Source: Maribacter polysaccharolyticus (GTDB lineage: Bacteria; Bacteroidota; Bacteroidia; Flavobacteriales; Flavobacteriaceae). Taken from it: a DNA stretch of 64,000 nucleotides. The stretch is taken from the NCBI RefSeq assembly GCF_028882255.1, contig NZ_JARBUY010000002.1:570342-634341 (forward strand), written 5' to 3'. Position 1 is the stretch's first letter, and each line of letters begins with the position of its first letter. The notes below the pieces were generated by a model. It was given only the letters and a program-made list of their open reading frames with translations, was not told where the DNA came from and ran no database searches. Made by a program: the position numbers and the translations under genes. Positions 1-9,343 of this stretch are shown piece after piece.

Positions 1-1823
1 AATTACAGGGAATCCTTTCTGCGGATAATACGGAAGCCGAAATATCGGCCAGAGGCCTCCAAAGGAGTGACTTTAATATGCGGGTTGGTCAATCGGCCTT
101 GAGAGGAGGGCGTTTCTTTGCTAATTTTTCATTGCCTTTGGACGATAATGGTACCGAAATGTATTCTTTTGCGGGTATTAGTTCAAGAACCGGGAATTCA
201 GCAGGTTTTTACAGGTTGCCTAACCAAAGTAGGACATATACACCGGCGTATTTCAATGGATTTTTACCTGAAATAAATTCCCAAATAACCGATAAGTCCA
301 TTGCTGTGGGAATACGAGGTATGATTTCTGATTGGAACATCGATTTTAGCAACACCTACGGTAAGAATGCGTTTCTTTATATCATAGGGAATACGTTCAA
401 TGCATCGCTTCAAAATGCATCACCCACAACATTTGACGCTGGAGGGTTTAACTTTAAGCAAAATACGGTCAACCTGGATATTTCGAAATTCCATGACGAT
501 ATTATGTCAGGGCTCAATATTGCTTTTGGTGTGGAGTATCGTTTGGAAAATTATGAGATCGAAGCCGGGGAAGAGGCTTCCTATTCCAGATATACGGCAG
601 AAGGGGAGGTTATCACCTTGGCTTCGCAAAGTGCTTCTGAAGACTTCTTTGGAAATTCAAGACCTGGTGGTTCTCAAGTTTTTCCTGGCTTTAGTCCGGA
701 TAATGAACTCTCAAGGGGTAGAAGCAGTATAGCCGGTTATTTTGATGTGGAAGCGGACATAAGCGATACCTTCCTGGCAAGTTTTGCAACTCGTTTTGAA
801 GATTATTCCGATTTTGGTTCAACGATTAATTTTAAATTGGCCACTCTGATAAAAGCAACCGAAAACCTGAATCTTAGAGCTGCCTTGAATACCGGTTTTA
901 GGGCGCCATCCTTACATCAATTGAACTTTAATTCCACTTCGACCATTTTCGACCAAAGTGGAAACCCCGTGGAGGTAGGTACTTTCGCCAACGACAGTAG
1001 GGCGGCACAGTTGCTCGGGATACCTCAATTAAAAGAAGAAACTTCAAAGAGTATAAGTGTGGGGTTGACCACAAAGTTCCCAGAATCCAATATTACGATT
1101 TCCTTGGATGGATATTTTGTAGCCATAGACGACAGGGTGGTTTATACGGGACAGTTCTCTGGTCCGGGTACTGGAACGGAACTGGATAATCTGTTGATCC
1201 AGGCCAATGCATCGGCGGCTTCCTTTTTCGCCAATGCGATTGACACGGAATCAAGGGGGATCGATGCCGTTGTTACTTGGGATCTGGCCGTAGGCAATGC
1301 CCATAAATTGATGAATACCTTATCCGCTACTTTTTCAAAGACTAAAAAAGTAGGGGACATAAATGCTTCCCAGGTTTTGGAAGATGCGGGATTAGTGGAT
1401 ACATATTTCGCTGAAGATAGTAGGGTTTATCTCGAAGAAGCAGTCCCAAGGACCAAGATTAATCTGTCCCATATGTTGAATGTGGATAATTTGAATTTCT
1501 TTTTAAGGAATGTTTTTTTTGGTAAAGTTACCGAGGCTACTACCAATGTGGGATTGCAACAAGAATTTGGTACAAAAATAGTGACGGATTTATCTGTGGG
1601 CTATAATTTATCCGAAAGTAGTACGATTACCATAGGTGCCAATAACCTATTGGATATTTATCCTGATAGGGCCAAGGAATCCATTACGTATGTAGATGAA
1701 AACGGGATTACCCAAACAGGAACGAATAGGAGTGGGGGAAGATTTGATTGGTCCCGAAGGGCACAACAATTTGGTATTGGAGGCAGATTTTTATTTGCAA
1801 GATTGAGTTTCACGCTGAAATGA
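1..1823 (+). CDS. TonB-dependent receptor, C-terminal part
   Basis: The frame is open from base 3, so the gene begins left of the window; about 606 residues are present. It is the barrel part of a TonB-dependent outer membrane receptor: alternating beta-strand pattern throughout, a motif FRAPSLHQLNF typical of the barrel (around 899-930), LNLRAALNTGFRAPS-type strands, a late strand with NNLLDIYPDRAKES (the usual NLFD region), and a C-terminal strand ending ARLSFTLK. Family role is import of a siderophore, glycan fragment or cofactor across the outer membrane with energy from TonB-ExbBD. The plug domain and any SusD partner lie outside the window, so the substrate cannot be told. A strong terminator follows at 1848. 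Confidence 0.9.
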   Translation, partial: LQGILSADNTEAEISARGLQRSDFNMRVGQSALRGGRFFANFSLPLDDNGTEMYSFAGISSRTGNSAGFYRLPNQSRTYTPAYFNGFLPEINSQITDKSIAVGIRGMISDWNIDFSNTYGKNAFLYIIGNTFNASLQNASPTTFDAGGFNFKQNTVNLDISKFHDDIMSGLNIAFGVEYRLENYEIEAGEEASYSRYTAEGEVITLASQSASEDFFGNSRPGGSQVFPGFSPDNELSRGRSSIAGYFDVEADISDTFLASFATRFEDYSDFGSTINFKLATLIKATENLNLRAALNTGFRAPSLHQLNFNSTSTIFDQSGNPVEVGTFANDSRAAQLLGIPQLKEETSKSISVGLTTKFPESNITISLDGYFVAIDDRVVYTGQFSGPGTGTELDNLLIQANASAASFFANAIDTESRGIDAVVTWDLAVGNAHKLMNTLSATFSKTKKVGDINASQVLEDAGLVDTYFAEDSRVYLEEAVPRTKINLSHMLNVDNLNFFLRNVFFGKVTEATTNVGLQQEFGTKIVTDLSVGYNLSESSTITIGANNLLDIYPDRAKESITYVDENGITQTGTNRSGGRFDWSRRAQQFGIGGRFLFARLSFTLK

Positions 1824-1847
1824 TTATAAATTACCTCATGACCCATT

Positions 1848-1876
1848 AAAGGCCTCCATTTATAGGAGGCCTTTTT
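1848..1876 (+). terminator. Rho-independent terminator after the TonB receptor
   Basis: Perfect 10-bp stem AAAGGCCTCC / GGAGGCCTTT with a 7-base loop, followed by a run of T. It lies 25 bases after the receptor stop codon. Confidence 0.85.
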
Positions 1877-2068
1877 CTTAATGGATTTGGGTGCCTCGAT
1901 TACGGTATTACTCATCTTGTTTTAATCAGGAAGAAGTGTCTTTTTCAATAGAAAGGTTTTCAGGATCGAATTTGAAAATGGCCAAAAGGTTATTTCAGAA
2001 GCCTGTTTTTAAAATGCAGATAATAATTAGTATTTTACTCCCGCTTTTTAAGGATAGACGTACCCTAC

Positions 2069-2515
2069 ATGAAAAAAGGATTGTTTGGTTTCATTTTTAT
2101 GTTTTTGGCATTTATCCCCCAAGGGATACATGCACAGGAAGATTGTATTCTAGGGGTTGGGATTACCCCGGATTCTACCTTGGTCAGGGTTTTTCAACTC
2201 AATGGGGAACAGGCCGAAAAAATCAGGAATTGGAGTGCCGAGTTGAAATATAGGAATGAACTGTTGACCAATGAAGCCGACAATCTATTGAAACGCCACC
2301 CACAAAATTCTCCTGCCGAACTCGTCGTTTTGGCCGAAAAGTACAAGGCGATAAGTGATAGTTTGGTCACGATTCAGCGCATGATCGATATGCGCACCTT
2401 GAAATTATTGAACGGCAAACAGTATGGGCTGTATTTGGAACTTTGTGAAAAAGCCTTTCGCCAACCTTATCGAGTTATACCTATGAAATACCAAGACAGT
2501 ATATCCGAGAAATGA
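2069..2515 (+). CDS. Small secreted helical protein, unknown function
   Basis: 148 residues. Residues 1-22 form a signal peptide (MKKGLFGFIFMFLAFIPQG, cut before AQEDC). The mature part is mostly charged alpha helix with a likely coiled-coil stretch (about 45-110, with NEQAEKIRNWSAELKYRNEL-like heptads) and contains three cysteines. I do not recognise a named family; a periplasmic Spy-like fold is possible from the helical, charged make-up but is only a guess. It stands alone between the receptor terminator and pyrD. An overlapping frame from 1891 is considered a shadow because it has no signal peptide or coding character. Confidence 0.7.
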   Translation: MKKGLFGFIFMFLAFIPQGIHAQEDCILGVGITPDSTLVRVFQLNGEQAEKIRNWSAELKYRNELLTNEADNLLKRHPQNSPAELVVLAEKYKAISDSLVTIQRMIDMRTLKLLNGKQYGLYLELCEKAFRQPYRVIPMKYQDSISEK

Positions 2516-2553
2516 TATTAACCTAAATGTGTTGACAAAATTGGGATATTAAG

Positions 2554-2584
2554 TCTGAATACTGGAGGCGAGTTCGTATTTTTG
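2554..2584 (+). promoter_or_regulatory. Bacteroidota-type promoter of pyrD
   Basis: -33 element TCTG (2554-2557), 19-base spacer, -7 element TATTTTTG (2577-2584), matching the TTTG-N19-TAnnTTTG consensus with one mismatch. The leader to the pyrD ATG would be about 13 bases. Confidence 0.6.
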
Positions 2585-2604
2585 TTAAAATTTCCGAGTA
2601 ATCC

Positions 2605-3645
2605 ATGTATAAAATACTAGTTCGCCCAATTCTTTTTTTAATGGATCCCGAAAGGGTACATCACCTTACCTTTTCAATCATCCGTTGTTTGGGTAAGTTA
2701 GGTATTACGAACCTATATAAATCGGTCTTTGCGATTGAGGATAAATCGTTGGAAAAAGAAGTTTTCGGACTAAAATTCAAAAATCCTGTTGGACTTGCCG
2801 CAGGTTTTGACAAGGAGGCCAATTTGTACAATGAGCTGTCGGACTTTGGTTTCGGGTTCATAGAAATAGGGACCCTAACCCCGAAGCCCCAAAGTGGGAA
2901 CCCGAAGAAACGGATTTTTAGGCTTAAGGCCGATGAAGCCCTGATCAATCGTATGGGATTTAATAACAAGGGGGTTTTTGATGCTGTTGATCGATTGAAA
3001 AAGCAGCATAAGGTTATCATCGGGGGTAATATTGGAAAGAACAAAGTGACACCGAATGCGGATGCCATAAAGGATTACCTCATTTGTTTTGATGCCCTTT
3101 TCCCCCATGTGGATTACTTTGTGGTCAACGTTAGTTCTCCCAATACACCTGGATTGAGGGAGCTTCAGGATAAAGAGCCTTTGACGGCCCTTTTAAAGGA
3201 GCTTAAGCATGAGAATGCCAAAATAGCCAAGGCCCATTCAGGGGTATCGGAAAAGCCTATTTTGTTGAAAATAGCCCCGGATTTGACCAATGACCAATTG
3301 TTGGATATTATCAACATTGTGGAAAGCACAAAGATAGATGGTATTATCGCGACCAATACCACCATAGCCCGGGAAGGACTCAACTCTCCTTTGTTGTTGT
3401 CTGAGGAAAAAGGGGGGTTAAGTGGTAAACCCTTGAAGGATAGGAGTACCGAAGTGATTCGATTTTTAGCCAATAAGAGCAATAAGGCATTTCCTATTAT
3501 TGGGGTAGGGGGTATCCATTCTGCCGAGGATGCCATTGAAAAACTGGAAGCCGGTGCGGATTTGGTCCAATTGTATACCGGTTTTATCTATGAAGGTCCC
3601 GCCTTGGTCAGGCGAATAAACAAAGCCTTATTGTCCAAAGGGTAA
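2605..3645 (+). CDS. pyrD: Dihydroorotate dehydrogenase, quinone-dependent (class 2)
   Basis: 346 residues, normal class 2 length. Oxidises dihydroorotate to orotate in pyrimidine synthesis and passes electrons to quinone at the inner membrane. The N-terminal helices (1-30, [20 protein letters not shown]) form the membrane-binding, quinone-tunnel part that class 1 enzymes lack. The FMN barrel carries [13 protein letters not shown], the signature NVSSPNTPG (175-183) with the class 2 catalytic serine, NTTIAREGL, and the FMN phosphate loop [13 protein letters not shown] near the C-terminus. It has its own promoter and is not clustered with other pyr genes. Confidence 0.96.
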   Translation: MYKILVRPILFLMDPERVHHLTFSIIRCLGKLGITNLYKSVFAIEDKSLEKEVFGLKFKNPVGLAAGFDKEANLYNELSDFGFGFIEIGTLTPKPQSGNPKKRIFRLKADEALINRMGFNNKGVFDAVDRLKKQHKVIIGGNIGKNKVTPNADAIKDYLICFDALFPHVDYFVVNVSSPNTPGLRELQDKEPLTALLKELKHENAKIAKAHSGVSEKPILLKIAPDLTNDQLLDIINIVESTKIDGIIATNTTIAREGLNSPLLLSEEKGGLSGKPLKDRSTEVIRFLANKSNKAFPIIGVGGIHSAEDAIEKLEAGADLVQLYTGFIYEGPALVRRINKALLSKG

Positions 3646-3737
3646 ATCTGTTGAAATGTCCTTCAGGATCTGTTTTTTGATGGTTCAATGACCGAAGGAA
3701 GGAAATCCGTAGTTTTTAACACTAATAGCTTGCAGTA

Positions 3738-4364
3738 TTGGATTACAATATTCTTTCAACGTTTATAATGGCTTCTGCTGCCTTGGCCATAGCTCCTGGA
3801 CCCGATAATATATATGTGTTGACACAGAGCATCGTCAACGGGAAGAAACAGGGTATGGCCACCGTTATCGGTTTGGTTTCGGGCTGTTTGGTACATACGA
3901 CCTTTTTGGCCTTTGGGGTGTCTTTGCTTATTGCGGAAAGCGACCTTGTTTTTTTGTTGATCAAGCTTTTCGGGGCCCTCTATTTGTTTTATTTGGCGTA
4001 TAAGGTATTTCGGAGTGATGGGCGATTGCAATTGTCAAGCGATCGATTGCCGAAAAACGGGTTCTTCACACTATTTAAACAGGGTTTCTTGATGAACGTC
4101 TTGAACCCGAAAGTCGCGATTTTCTATTTGGCCTTTTTTCCGGGTTTCCTTTTTAGTGATTCTTTGAGTACCATAATCCAGTTTTATATATTGGGCCTGG
4201 TCTTTATGTTGGTGGCATTCGTGATATTCAGTCTTATCGCCGTTCTTTCCGGTACGATTTCAAAATATATAAAAGGACATTCCAATCTTGGTGTCCTATT
4301 GAAATGGCTTCAGGTTTTTGTATTTATCGGGATAGGATTGTTTATCCTATTATCAAATAAATAA
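3738..4364 (+). CDS. LysE/RhtB family amino acid exporter
   Basis: 208 residues, six hydrophobic segments, typical LysE/RhtB size. The family signature APGPDN sits at residues 19-24, exactly where it falls in relatives if the gene starts with the TTG at 3738; the next in-frame ATG (residue 11) would cut into the first membrane helix, and a stop codon lies just upstream at 3726. Predicted to export an amino acid or a small metabolite; the substrate is not visible. It is followed after 33 bases by HMG-CoA lyase, probably in the same transcript, which may hint at a role near leucine catabolism, though that is weak. Confidence 0.9.
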   Translation: MDYNILSTFIMASAALAIAPGPDNIYVLTQSIVNGKKQGMATVIGLVSGCLVHTTFLAFGVSLLIAESDLVFLLIKLFGALYLFYLAYKVFRSDGRLQLSSDRLPKNGFFTLFKQGFLMNVLNPKVAIFYLAFFPGFLFSDSLSTIIQFYILGLVFMLVAFVIFSLIAVLSGTISKYIKGHSNLGVLLKWLQVFVFIGIGLFILLSNK

Positions 4365-4397
4365 TGGTAATTTTATAAAGCGTCCAAAGCGAAGAAT

Positions 4398-5264
4398 ATG
4401 ACCGATAAGGTGAAAATAATCGAATGTCCACGGGATGCCATGCAGGGTATCAAGGACTTTATTCCAACGGAGAAAAAGGTTAAATACATTCAATCTTTAT
4501 TAGGGTGCGGTTTTGATACGTTGGATTTCGGGAGTTTCGTTTCACCCAAGGCCATACCGCAAATGGCCGATACCGCTGAGGTTTTGGCCGGGCTCGACCT
4601 TTCCCGTACTACCAGTAAATTGCTGGCCATTGTCGCTAATGTCAGGGGTGCCGAAGCAGCCGTGGAGCATGGAAGAATAGATTATCTCGGGTATCCGTTT
4701 TCGATCTCCGAAAATTTTCAAATGCGTAATACGCATAAGACCATCGCGCAATCGGTAGAAACCTTGAGGGAAATATTGCATATTGCAAATGCGAATGGTA
4801 AGGAAGTGGTTACCTATATATCCATGGGGTTTGGAAATCCGTACGGTGATCCATGGAATGTGGATATCGTGGGGGATTGGACCGAACAATTGGCCGAAAT
4901 GGGAGCGCGGATTTTATCCCTTTCCGATACCGTGGGTACTTCGACCCCGGAGAATATCGAATACCTGTTTTCCGATCTAATCCCGAAATACCGGGATATT
5001 GAATTCGGGGCACATCTACATACGACCCCTTTAAAATGGCATGAAAAAATCGATGCGGCATTTAGATCGGGTTGCAGAAGGTTCGATGGTGCCATTCAGG
5101 GTTTTGGGGGGTGTCCCATGGCCAAGGATGAATTGACGGGTAATATGCCCACTGAAAAAATACTTTCCTATTTTACGGCGAAAAAGGTCGATACCAATGT
5201 ACATTGGATGACCTTTGAGGCTGCTTATAATAAAGCCTTGGAGCTTTTTCCCCATTATCGATGA
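4398..5264 (+). CDS. Hydroxymethylglutaryl-CoA lyase
   Basis: 288 residues, DRE-TIM metallolyase. Cleaves HMG-CoA to acetoacetate and acetyl-CoA, the last step of leucine breakdown. Visible key residues: the RD pair in ECPRDAMQG (R12, D13), metal-binding H206 and H208 in GAHLHTTP, and the HMG-CoA lyase loop GFGGCPMAKDELTGN with catalytic C239. That cysteine loop separates it from citramalate and isopropylmalate synthases. No other leucine-catabolic gene is in the window. It follows the LysE gene by 33 bases. Confidence 0.92.
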   Translation: MTDKVKIIECPRDAMQGIKDFIPTEKKVKYIQSLLGCGFDTLDFGSFVSPKAIPQMADTAEVLAGLDLSRTTSKLLAIVANVRGAEAAVEHGRIDYLGYPFSISENFQMRNTHKTIAQSVETLREILHIANANGKEVVTYISMGFGNPYGDPWNVDIVGDWTEQLAEMGARILSLSDTVGTSTPENIEYLFSDLIPKYRDIEFGAHLHTTPLKWHEKIDAAFRSGCRRFDGAIQGFGGCPMAKDELTGNMPTEKILSYFTAKKVDTNVHWMTFEAAYNKALELFPHYR

Positions 5265-5338
5265 ACAAGAGTTGTGATATTTTTTAAAGGCTTCTTGTTG
5301 GCTCGAACTGCTTTTATTAAGACTTAATTTAAATAAAT

Positions 5339-5369
5339 TTTGTGATAAGCAATTCACAGGGTATATTTG
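5339..5369 (+). promoter_or_regulatory. Exact-consensus Bacteroidota promoter of the porin gene
   Basis: -33 TTTG (5339-5342), exactly 19 bases, then -7 TATATTTG (5362-5369). This is a full match to TTTG-N19-TAnnTTTG. The leader to the ATG at 5420 is about 43 bases, so the porin gene and the two genes behind it are probably well expressed. Confidence 0.75.
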
Positions 5370-5419
5370 CGCTCAGATTTTTAATAAACTAAACTAAGTC
5401 TAAATAAAGATAATAAACA

Positions 5420-6598
5420 ATGAAAAATCCCATACTCTTGCTAGCGATTCTTTTCTGTGCGACGATGTCCGGACAGACCAAGACCGATTCAATTACCCTT
5501 AATCCACAAAAACAATTGAATGCCGCACAGCGATTATTGTCCGGAAACTACGCTTCGGCGGTTACTATGGGGGCCTATGGTGAAATGTTGTATAACCAAC
5601 CAGAAGGTGACAACGGGGAATTGGATGTACAAAGGTTGGTGTTGCTAATGGGTTACCGTTTTAATGATAAAACACAGTTCGTTACTGAAATAGAATTCGA
5701 ACACGTAGAGGAGGTTTTTGTGGAACAGGCCTTTGTAAACTACAATGTGGCCGATAATGTCAACTTAAGGGGAGGTTTGATGTTGGTGCCAATGGGGATC
5801 ATTAATGAGTTTCATGAACCCACCACATTCAATGGTACGGAAAGACCTGCGATGGACAATGCGATCGTTCCTACCACATGGAGAGAACTCGGGGTAGGTG
5901 TAAGTGGGCGCTTCAATAGTCTGTCATTAGGATACCAAGCTTATTTGTTCAATGGGTTCAAATCTACTGTTGCCGATGATGACGGTGGTGTTTCCGGTGT
6001 CCTGAAAGGGTCTAACGGCTTACGTGGTGGTCGTCAAAAGGGAATACAATCCACAATAGACAGTCCGACCCTCTCAACAAAACTGGACTATTATGGGATA
6101 CCTGGTTTGCGATTGGGCTTCTCCACTTATTTCGGAAAAACACAAGCCGAGGATGATATTGAGACCATTGATGGTGCGAATATCGGTATTTCGATGGTTG
6201 GATTGGATGCCCGATATGCCTATGATCGTTTTACGGCACGTGGCCAATTCATCCATGCCTCACTCTCCGATACCGAAGCCTACAATGCCTTGACAGGTAA
6301 TGATTTGGGAAGTGCCTTGCAAGGTTGGTATGTTGAAGGGGCCTTCAATTTACTACCGGTACAAAACGATCAGAAATTATTTGTTTTCACTCGTTATGAA
6401 AGGTACGATACCCATGCTTCCACTGCTGGTTCCTTAGTCAAAAACGAGGCTTATGACCGTACCGATGTTACATCGGGGCTTACCTACCATATTGCCCCTG
6501 GTGTTGTCTTAAAAGGGGATTATCAGTTTAGAAGTAATGCCGCCGATAACAGTGAAGTCCAAAATAGGCTGAATTTTGGTATAGGCGTTTGGTTCTAA
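5420..6598 (+). CDS. Outer membrane porin-like beta-barrel
   Basis: 392 residues. Signal peptide 1-19 (MKNPILLLAILFCATMSGQ). The rest alternates hydrophobic strands and loops ending in FGIGVWF, a barrel with a C-terminal aromatic residue. The pattern LRGGLMLVPMGIINEFHEP and NGTERPAMDNAIVPTTWRELGVG is typical of the phosphate-selective-porin-like family of Bacteroidota, but specificity cannot be read from sequence. Starts a probable operon with the FMN-binding protein (80 bases downstream) and the membrane protein. An exact consensus promoter precedes it. The link to flavin-carrying periplasmic proteins suggests metal uptake or electron flow rather than plain phosphate transport; this is inference. 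Confidence 0.8.
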   Translation: MKNPILLLAILFCATMSGQTKTDSITLNPQKQLNAAQRLLSGNYASAVTMGAYGEMLYNQPEGDNGELDVQRLVLLMGYRFNDKTQFVTEIEFEHVEEVFVEQAFVNYNVADNVNLRGGLMLVPMGIINEFHEPTTFNGTERPAMDNAIVPTTWRELGVGVSGRFNSLSLGYQAYLFNGFKSTVADDDGGVSGVLKGSNGLRGGRQKGIQSTIDSPTLSTKLDYYGIPGLRLGFSTYFGKTQAEDDIETIDGANIGISMVGLDARYAYDRFTARGQFIHASLSDTEAYNALTGNDLGSALQGWYVEGAFNLLPVQNDQKLFVFTRYERYDTHASTAGSLVKNEAYDRTDVTSGLTYHIAPGVVLKGDYQFRSNAADNSEVQNRLNFGIGVWF

Positions 6599-6678
6599 TT
6601 CCTTCATCCTTAAGGGTACTATAAAAAAATAAAAGTACAATACTATTGAGAGTCATTCTAAATTAATATTTTTACGTT

Positions 6679-7215
6679 ATGCGTAAGTCAAATCGTTTTT
6701 ACGGATTATCCATAGTATTATGTTTTTTATTGATGGGCTATGGTTTGCCCAAAAATATTGAGAAGAAAGTACATAAAGAACTTGAGAAGGTTTTCTTGGA
6801 GACCGGTATTCAATTGAATGCCATAAAGGTAGGGGATGTGTTGAATGCGAAACTGCCTAAGAAGCTAAATGGGGATAATTTTTTCAAGGTTTACAAAGAT
6901 AGCACTGATTTAGGGTATGTTTTTGTGGATAAAGCGCCAAGTAAAACGGCCCAGTTCGATTATATGGTGGTTTTTAATGCGGAATTGAAGATCGTTCACA
7001 CCAAGGTATTGGTCTACAGGGAAGAGTATGGTGGCGAGATCGGTAGTAAACGTTGGTTGAAACAGTTTCTGGGTAAAACGGCCGGGGATCGTGTAGATCA
7101 CGAAAGAAATATTGACGGCATTGCCGGGGCGACCATTTCGGTGCGATCGATGACTTCTGCCATGGATCAAATCCTGCAAACGATAGGTGTGTTGAAAGCA
7201 AAGAACGTATTGTAA
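6679..7215 (+). CDS. FMN-binding periplasmic protein (predicted ApbE substrate)
   Basis: 178 residues with an N-terminal signal or anchor helix (about 7-25). The FMN-binding domain ends in DGIAGATIS (D146-S154), the D-x-x-(S/A)-GAT-x-(S/T) motif at which ApbE flavin transferase attaches FMN covalently in NqrC, RnfG and related proteins; S154 is the expected acceptor. The glycine-rich GGEIGSKRWLKQFLGK segment before it is also characteristic. Family role is single- or two-electron transfer on the outer face of the inner membrane. ApbE itself is not in the window. The next gene starts on the last base of this stop codon, so the two products are translationally coupled. Confidence 0.85.
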   Translation: MRKSNRFYGLSIVLCFLLMGYGLPKNIEKKVHKELEKVFLETGIQLNAIKVGDVLNAKLPKKLNGDNFFKVYKDSTDLGYVFVDKAPSKTAQFDYMVVFNAELKIVHTKVLVYREEYGGEIGSKRWLKQFLGKTAGDRVDHERNIDGIAGATISVRSMTSAMDQILQTIGVLKAKNVL

Positions 7216-7715
7216 TGCAATTAAACGGACTTCTTTCCACTTTGTCAAAAGAGATAAGGGTTTTTATAGCTGCCTTTGTGGTCGTGCTTTCCATTGGTTT
7301 TTATACAGGCTTGCTCTTTATCAATGAGACCCGTTCAACTTCCATAGGTGGAATCGAGGAAAATTATTTGGGTAACGAGGAGGATGAGGATGCGGAGGTC
7401 ATGAAATTCAAGAAAAGTGATCGTGAAATGCTGACCATTGTCCATACCCATATTCTTTCGATGTCCATGATTTTTTTCCTTCTTGGGAGTTTGGTTTGGA
7501 TGACCGATATTTCCAGGAACTATAAGTTATTTTTGACCGTAGAGCCATTTTTATCGGTGATATTGACTTTCGGGGGAATTTATTTTTTATGGACCGGGGT
7601 CGATTGGATGAAATATATTGTCCTGTTTTCCGGTGTTTTGATGACAGTGACCTTTATGGTTTCCTCTCTCGTGGTCCTTTATAAACTGACCCAAAGTACG
7701 GCTCCTGTCCATTAA
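7215..7715 (+). CDS. Four-helix membrane protein with paired histidines
   Basis: 166 residues, four predicted membrane helices (about 15-37, 76-96, 104-122, 130-155) with an acidic loop between helices 1 and 2 (NEEDEDAE, 54-61). Helix 2 begins TIVHTHILSM, with H77 and H79 at the membrane edge, a possible heme or quinone site. I know no named family for it. The start codon overlaps the stop of the FMN-binding gene by one base, so it is likely its membrane partner, for example feeding electrons from quinone or a cytochrome to the flavin. This function is inferred from context only. Confidence 0.7.
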   Translation: MQLNGLLSTLSKEIRVFIAAFVVVLSIGFYTGLLFINETRSTSIGGIEENYLGNEEDEDAEVMKFKKSDREMLTIVHTHILSMSMIFFLLGSLVWMTDISRNYKLFLTVEPFLSVILTFGGIYFLWTGVDWMKYIVLFSGVLMTVTFMVSSLVVLYKLTQSTAPVH

Positions 7716-7750
7716 ATGCGATGGTTGTAATGAATTCATATTAAAAGTAG

Positions 7751-7758
7751 TATATTTG
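7751..7758 (+). promoter_or_regulatory. -7 element of the guaB promoter
   Basis: TATATTTG, exact match to TAnnTTTG, 23 bases before the guaB ATG. A TTG at 7725-7727 could be the -33 element, although the spacer would be 23 rather than 19 bases. Confidence 0.5.
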
Positions 7759-7780
7759 CACGCAATTAATCCTTAATTGC

Positions 7781-9253
7781 ATGGAAGCTCACCAAAATAA
7801 AATTCTCGGGGAAGGTTTAACGTATGATGACGTATTGCTTGTACCTGCATTTTCAGAAATACTGCCTCGCGAGGTAAGTATCAAGACCAAATTCACTAGA
7901 AACATTACCATCAATGTGCCCATAGTTTCTGCGGCCATGGATACGGTTACCGAATCCAGAATGGCCATTGCCATTGCCCAAGAGGGGGGGGTAGGTGTTT
8001 TGCACAAGAACATGACCATAGAGCAACAGGCGATGAAAGTCCGAAAGGTAAAACGTGCCGAAAGCGGAATGATCATAGATCCGGTGACCTTGCCTTCCAC
8101 GGCCTTGGTCAAAGATGCCAAAGCCAGTATGGAGGAGTACAGTATTGGTGGGATTCCGATCATTGACGATGAAGGTATATTGATCGGTATTGTTACGAAT
8201 CGCGATCTTCGGTTCGAGAAAAACAATGAAAGGCCGATTGCAGAGGTTATGACTTCCGAGAATTTGGTTACCGTAAGCGAAGGTACATCCTTGGAACAGG
8301 CGGAAGACATTTTACAGGAATATAAAATCGAAAAACTCCCGGTAGTTGGGCCCAACAATAAATTGATAGGGCTGATCACTTTTCGGGATATTACCAAGTT
8401 GACCCAAAAACCCAGTGCGAACAAAGATCAATTTGGTCGACTTCGGGTTGCCGCGGCCTTAGGGGTAACTGCGGATGCCGTCGATCGTGCCGAAGCATTG
8501 GTCAACGCAGGTGTCGATGCCGTTGTCATTGATACGGCCCATGGCCATACCAAAGGGGTGGTCAATGTACTTAAGGAAGTAAAAAAGAAATTCCCGAAAT
8601 TGGAAGTCATTGTGGGTAATATCGCCACTGGGGAGGCTGCCAAATATTTGGTGGAAGCAGGTGCGGATGCGGTAAAAGTCGGAATCGGACCGGGGTCTAT
8701 TTGTACTACCAGGGTAGTGGCAGGGGTCGGTTTTCCGCAATTTTCGGCAGTTCTTGAAGTTGCTGCGGCGATAAAAGGCAGTGGGGTTCCCGTAATTGCC
8801 GATGGGGGTATCCGATATACGGGGGATATACCCAAAGCCATTGCAGCAGGGGCTGATACGGTTATGTTGGGTTCATTGTTGGCCGGTACCAAGGAATCCC
8901 CGGGTGAAACCATTATTTATGAAGGCAGGAAATTCAAATCCTACCGTGGTATGGGTTCTGTCGAAGCCATGAAAAAAGGATCGAAAGACCGATATTTTCA
9001 AGATGTTGAAGATGACATTAAAAAATTGGTTCCGGAAGGAATCGTGGGTCGTGTACCTTATAAGGGAGAACTCTATGAAAGCATCCATCAGTTTGTAGGT
9101 GGTCTACGGGCAGGTATGGGGTATTGCGGTGCCAAGGATATCGAGACATTAAAGGAAAACGGACGATTTGTTAAGATTACCGCTAGTGGGATCAATGAAA
9201 GTCACCCCCATGATGTAACCATTACAAAGGAATCCCCGAATTATAGTCGATAA
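7781..9253 (+). CDS. guaB: Inosine-5'-monophosphate dehydrogenase
   Basis: 490 residues, full length. Converts IMP to XMP with NAD+, the committed step to GMP, in the cytoplasm. The catalytic barrel opens with [17 protein letters not shown]; two CBS domains are inserted at about 95-205 ([13 protein letters not shown] and [13 protein letters not shown] begin them); the active-site loop GPGSICTTR carries the catalytic C308; the flap region [19 protein letters not shown] and the C-terminal loop [11 protein letters not shown] are intact. Monocistronic: own promoter upstream, strong terminator at 9284. Confidence 0.97.
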   Translation: MEAHQNKILGEGLTYDDVLLVPAFSEILPREVSIKTKFTRNITINVPIVSAAMDTVTESRMAIAIAQEGGVGVLHKNMTIEQQAMKVRKVKRAESGMIIDPVTLPSTALVKDAKASMEEYSIGGIPIIDDEGILIGIVTNRDLRFEKNNERPIAEVMTSENLVTVSEGTSLEQAEDILQEYKIEKLPVVGPNNKLIGLITFRDITKLTQKPSANKDQFGRLRVAAALGVTADAVDRAEALVNAGVDAVVIDTAHGHTKGVVNVLKEVKKKFPKLEVIVGNIATGEAAKYLVEAGADAVKVGIGPGSICTTRVVAGVGFPQFSAVLEVAAAIKGSGVPVIADGGIRYTGDIPKAIAAGADTVMLGSLLAGTKESPGETIIYEGRKFKSYRGMGSVEAMKKGSKDRYFQDVEDDIKKLVPEGIVGRVPYKGELYESIHQFVGGLRAGMGYCGAKDIETLKENGRFVKITASGINESHPHDVTITKESPNYSR

Positions 9254-9283
9254 AAAATCCTTACCGAATGATAATCGGAAGAT

Positions 9284-9326
9284 AAAAAAAAGAGCTGTTT
9301 CTTAGAAACAGCTCTTTTTTTTTTTT
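9284..9326. terminator. Bidirectional terminator between guaB and the thioredoxin-like gene
   Basis: An 11-bp perfect stem AGAGCTGTTTC / GAAACAGCTCT (9291-9301 and 9305-9315) with a 3-base loop, with an A-run before and a T-run of 11 after. It serves both convergent genes. Confidence 0.9.
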
Positions 9327-9343
9327 GTTTGTGTTGAATAGCT

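Noticed and set aside
1891-2253. 120-codon frame overlapping the secreted protein gene
   Set aside because: Runs in another frame of the signal-peptide gene at 2069 and lacks any conserved pattern.
5265-5305. AACAAGA...TCTTGTT repeat after HMG-CoA lyase as a terminator
   Set aside because: Loop is over 20 bases and no T-run follows the right arm.
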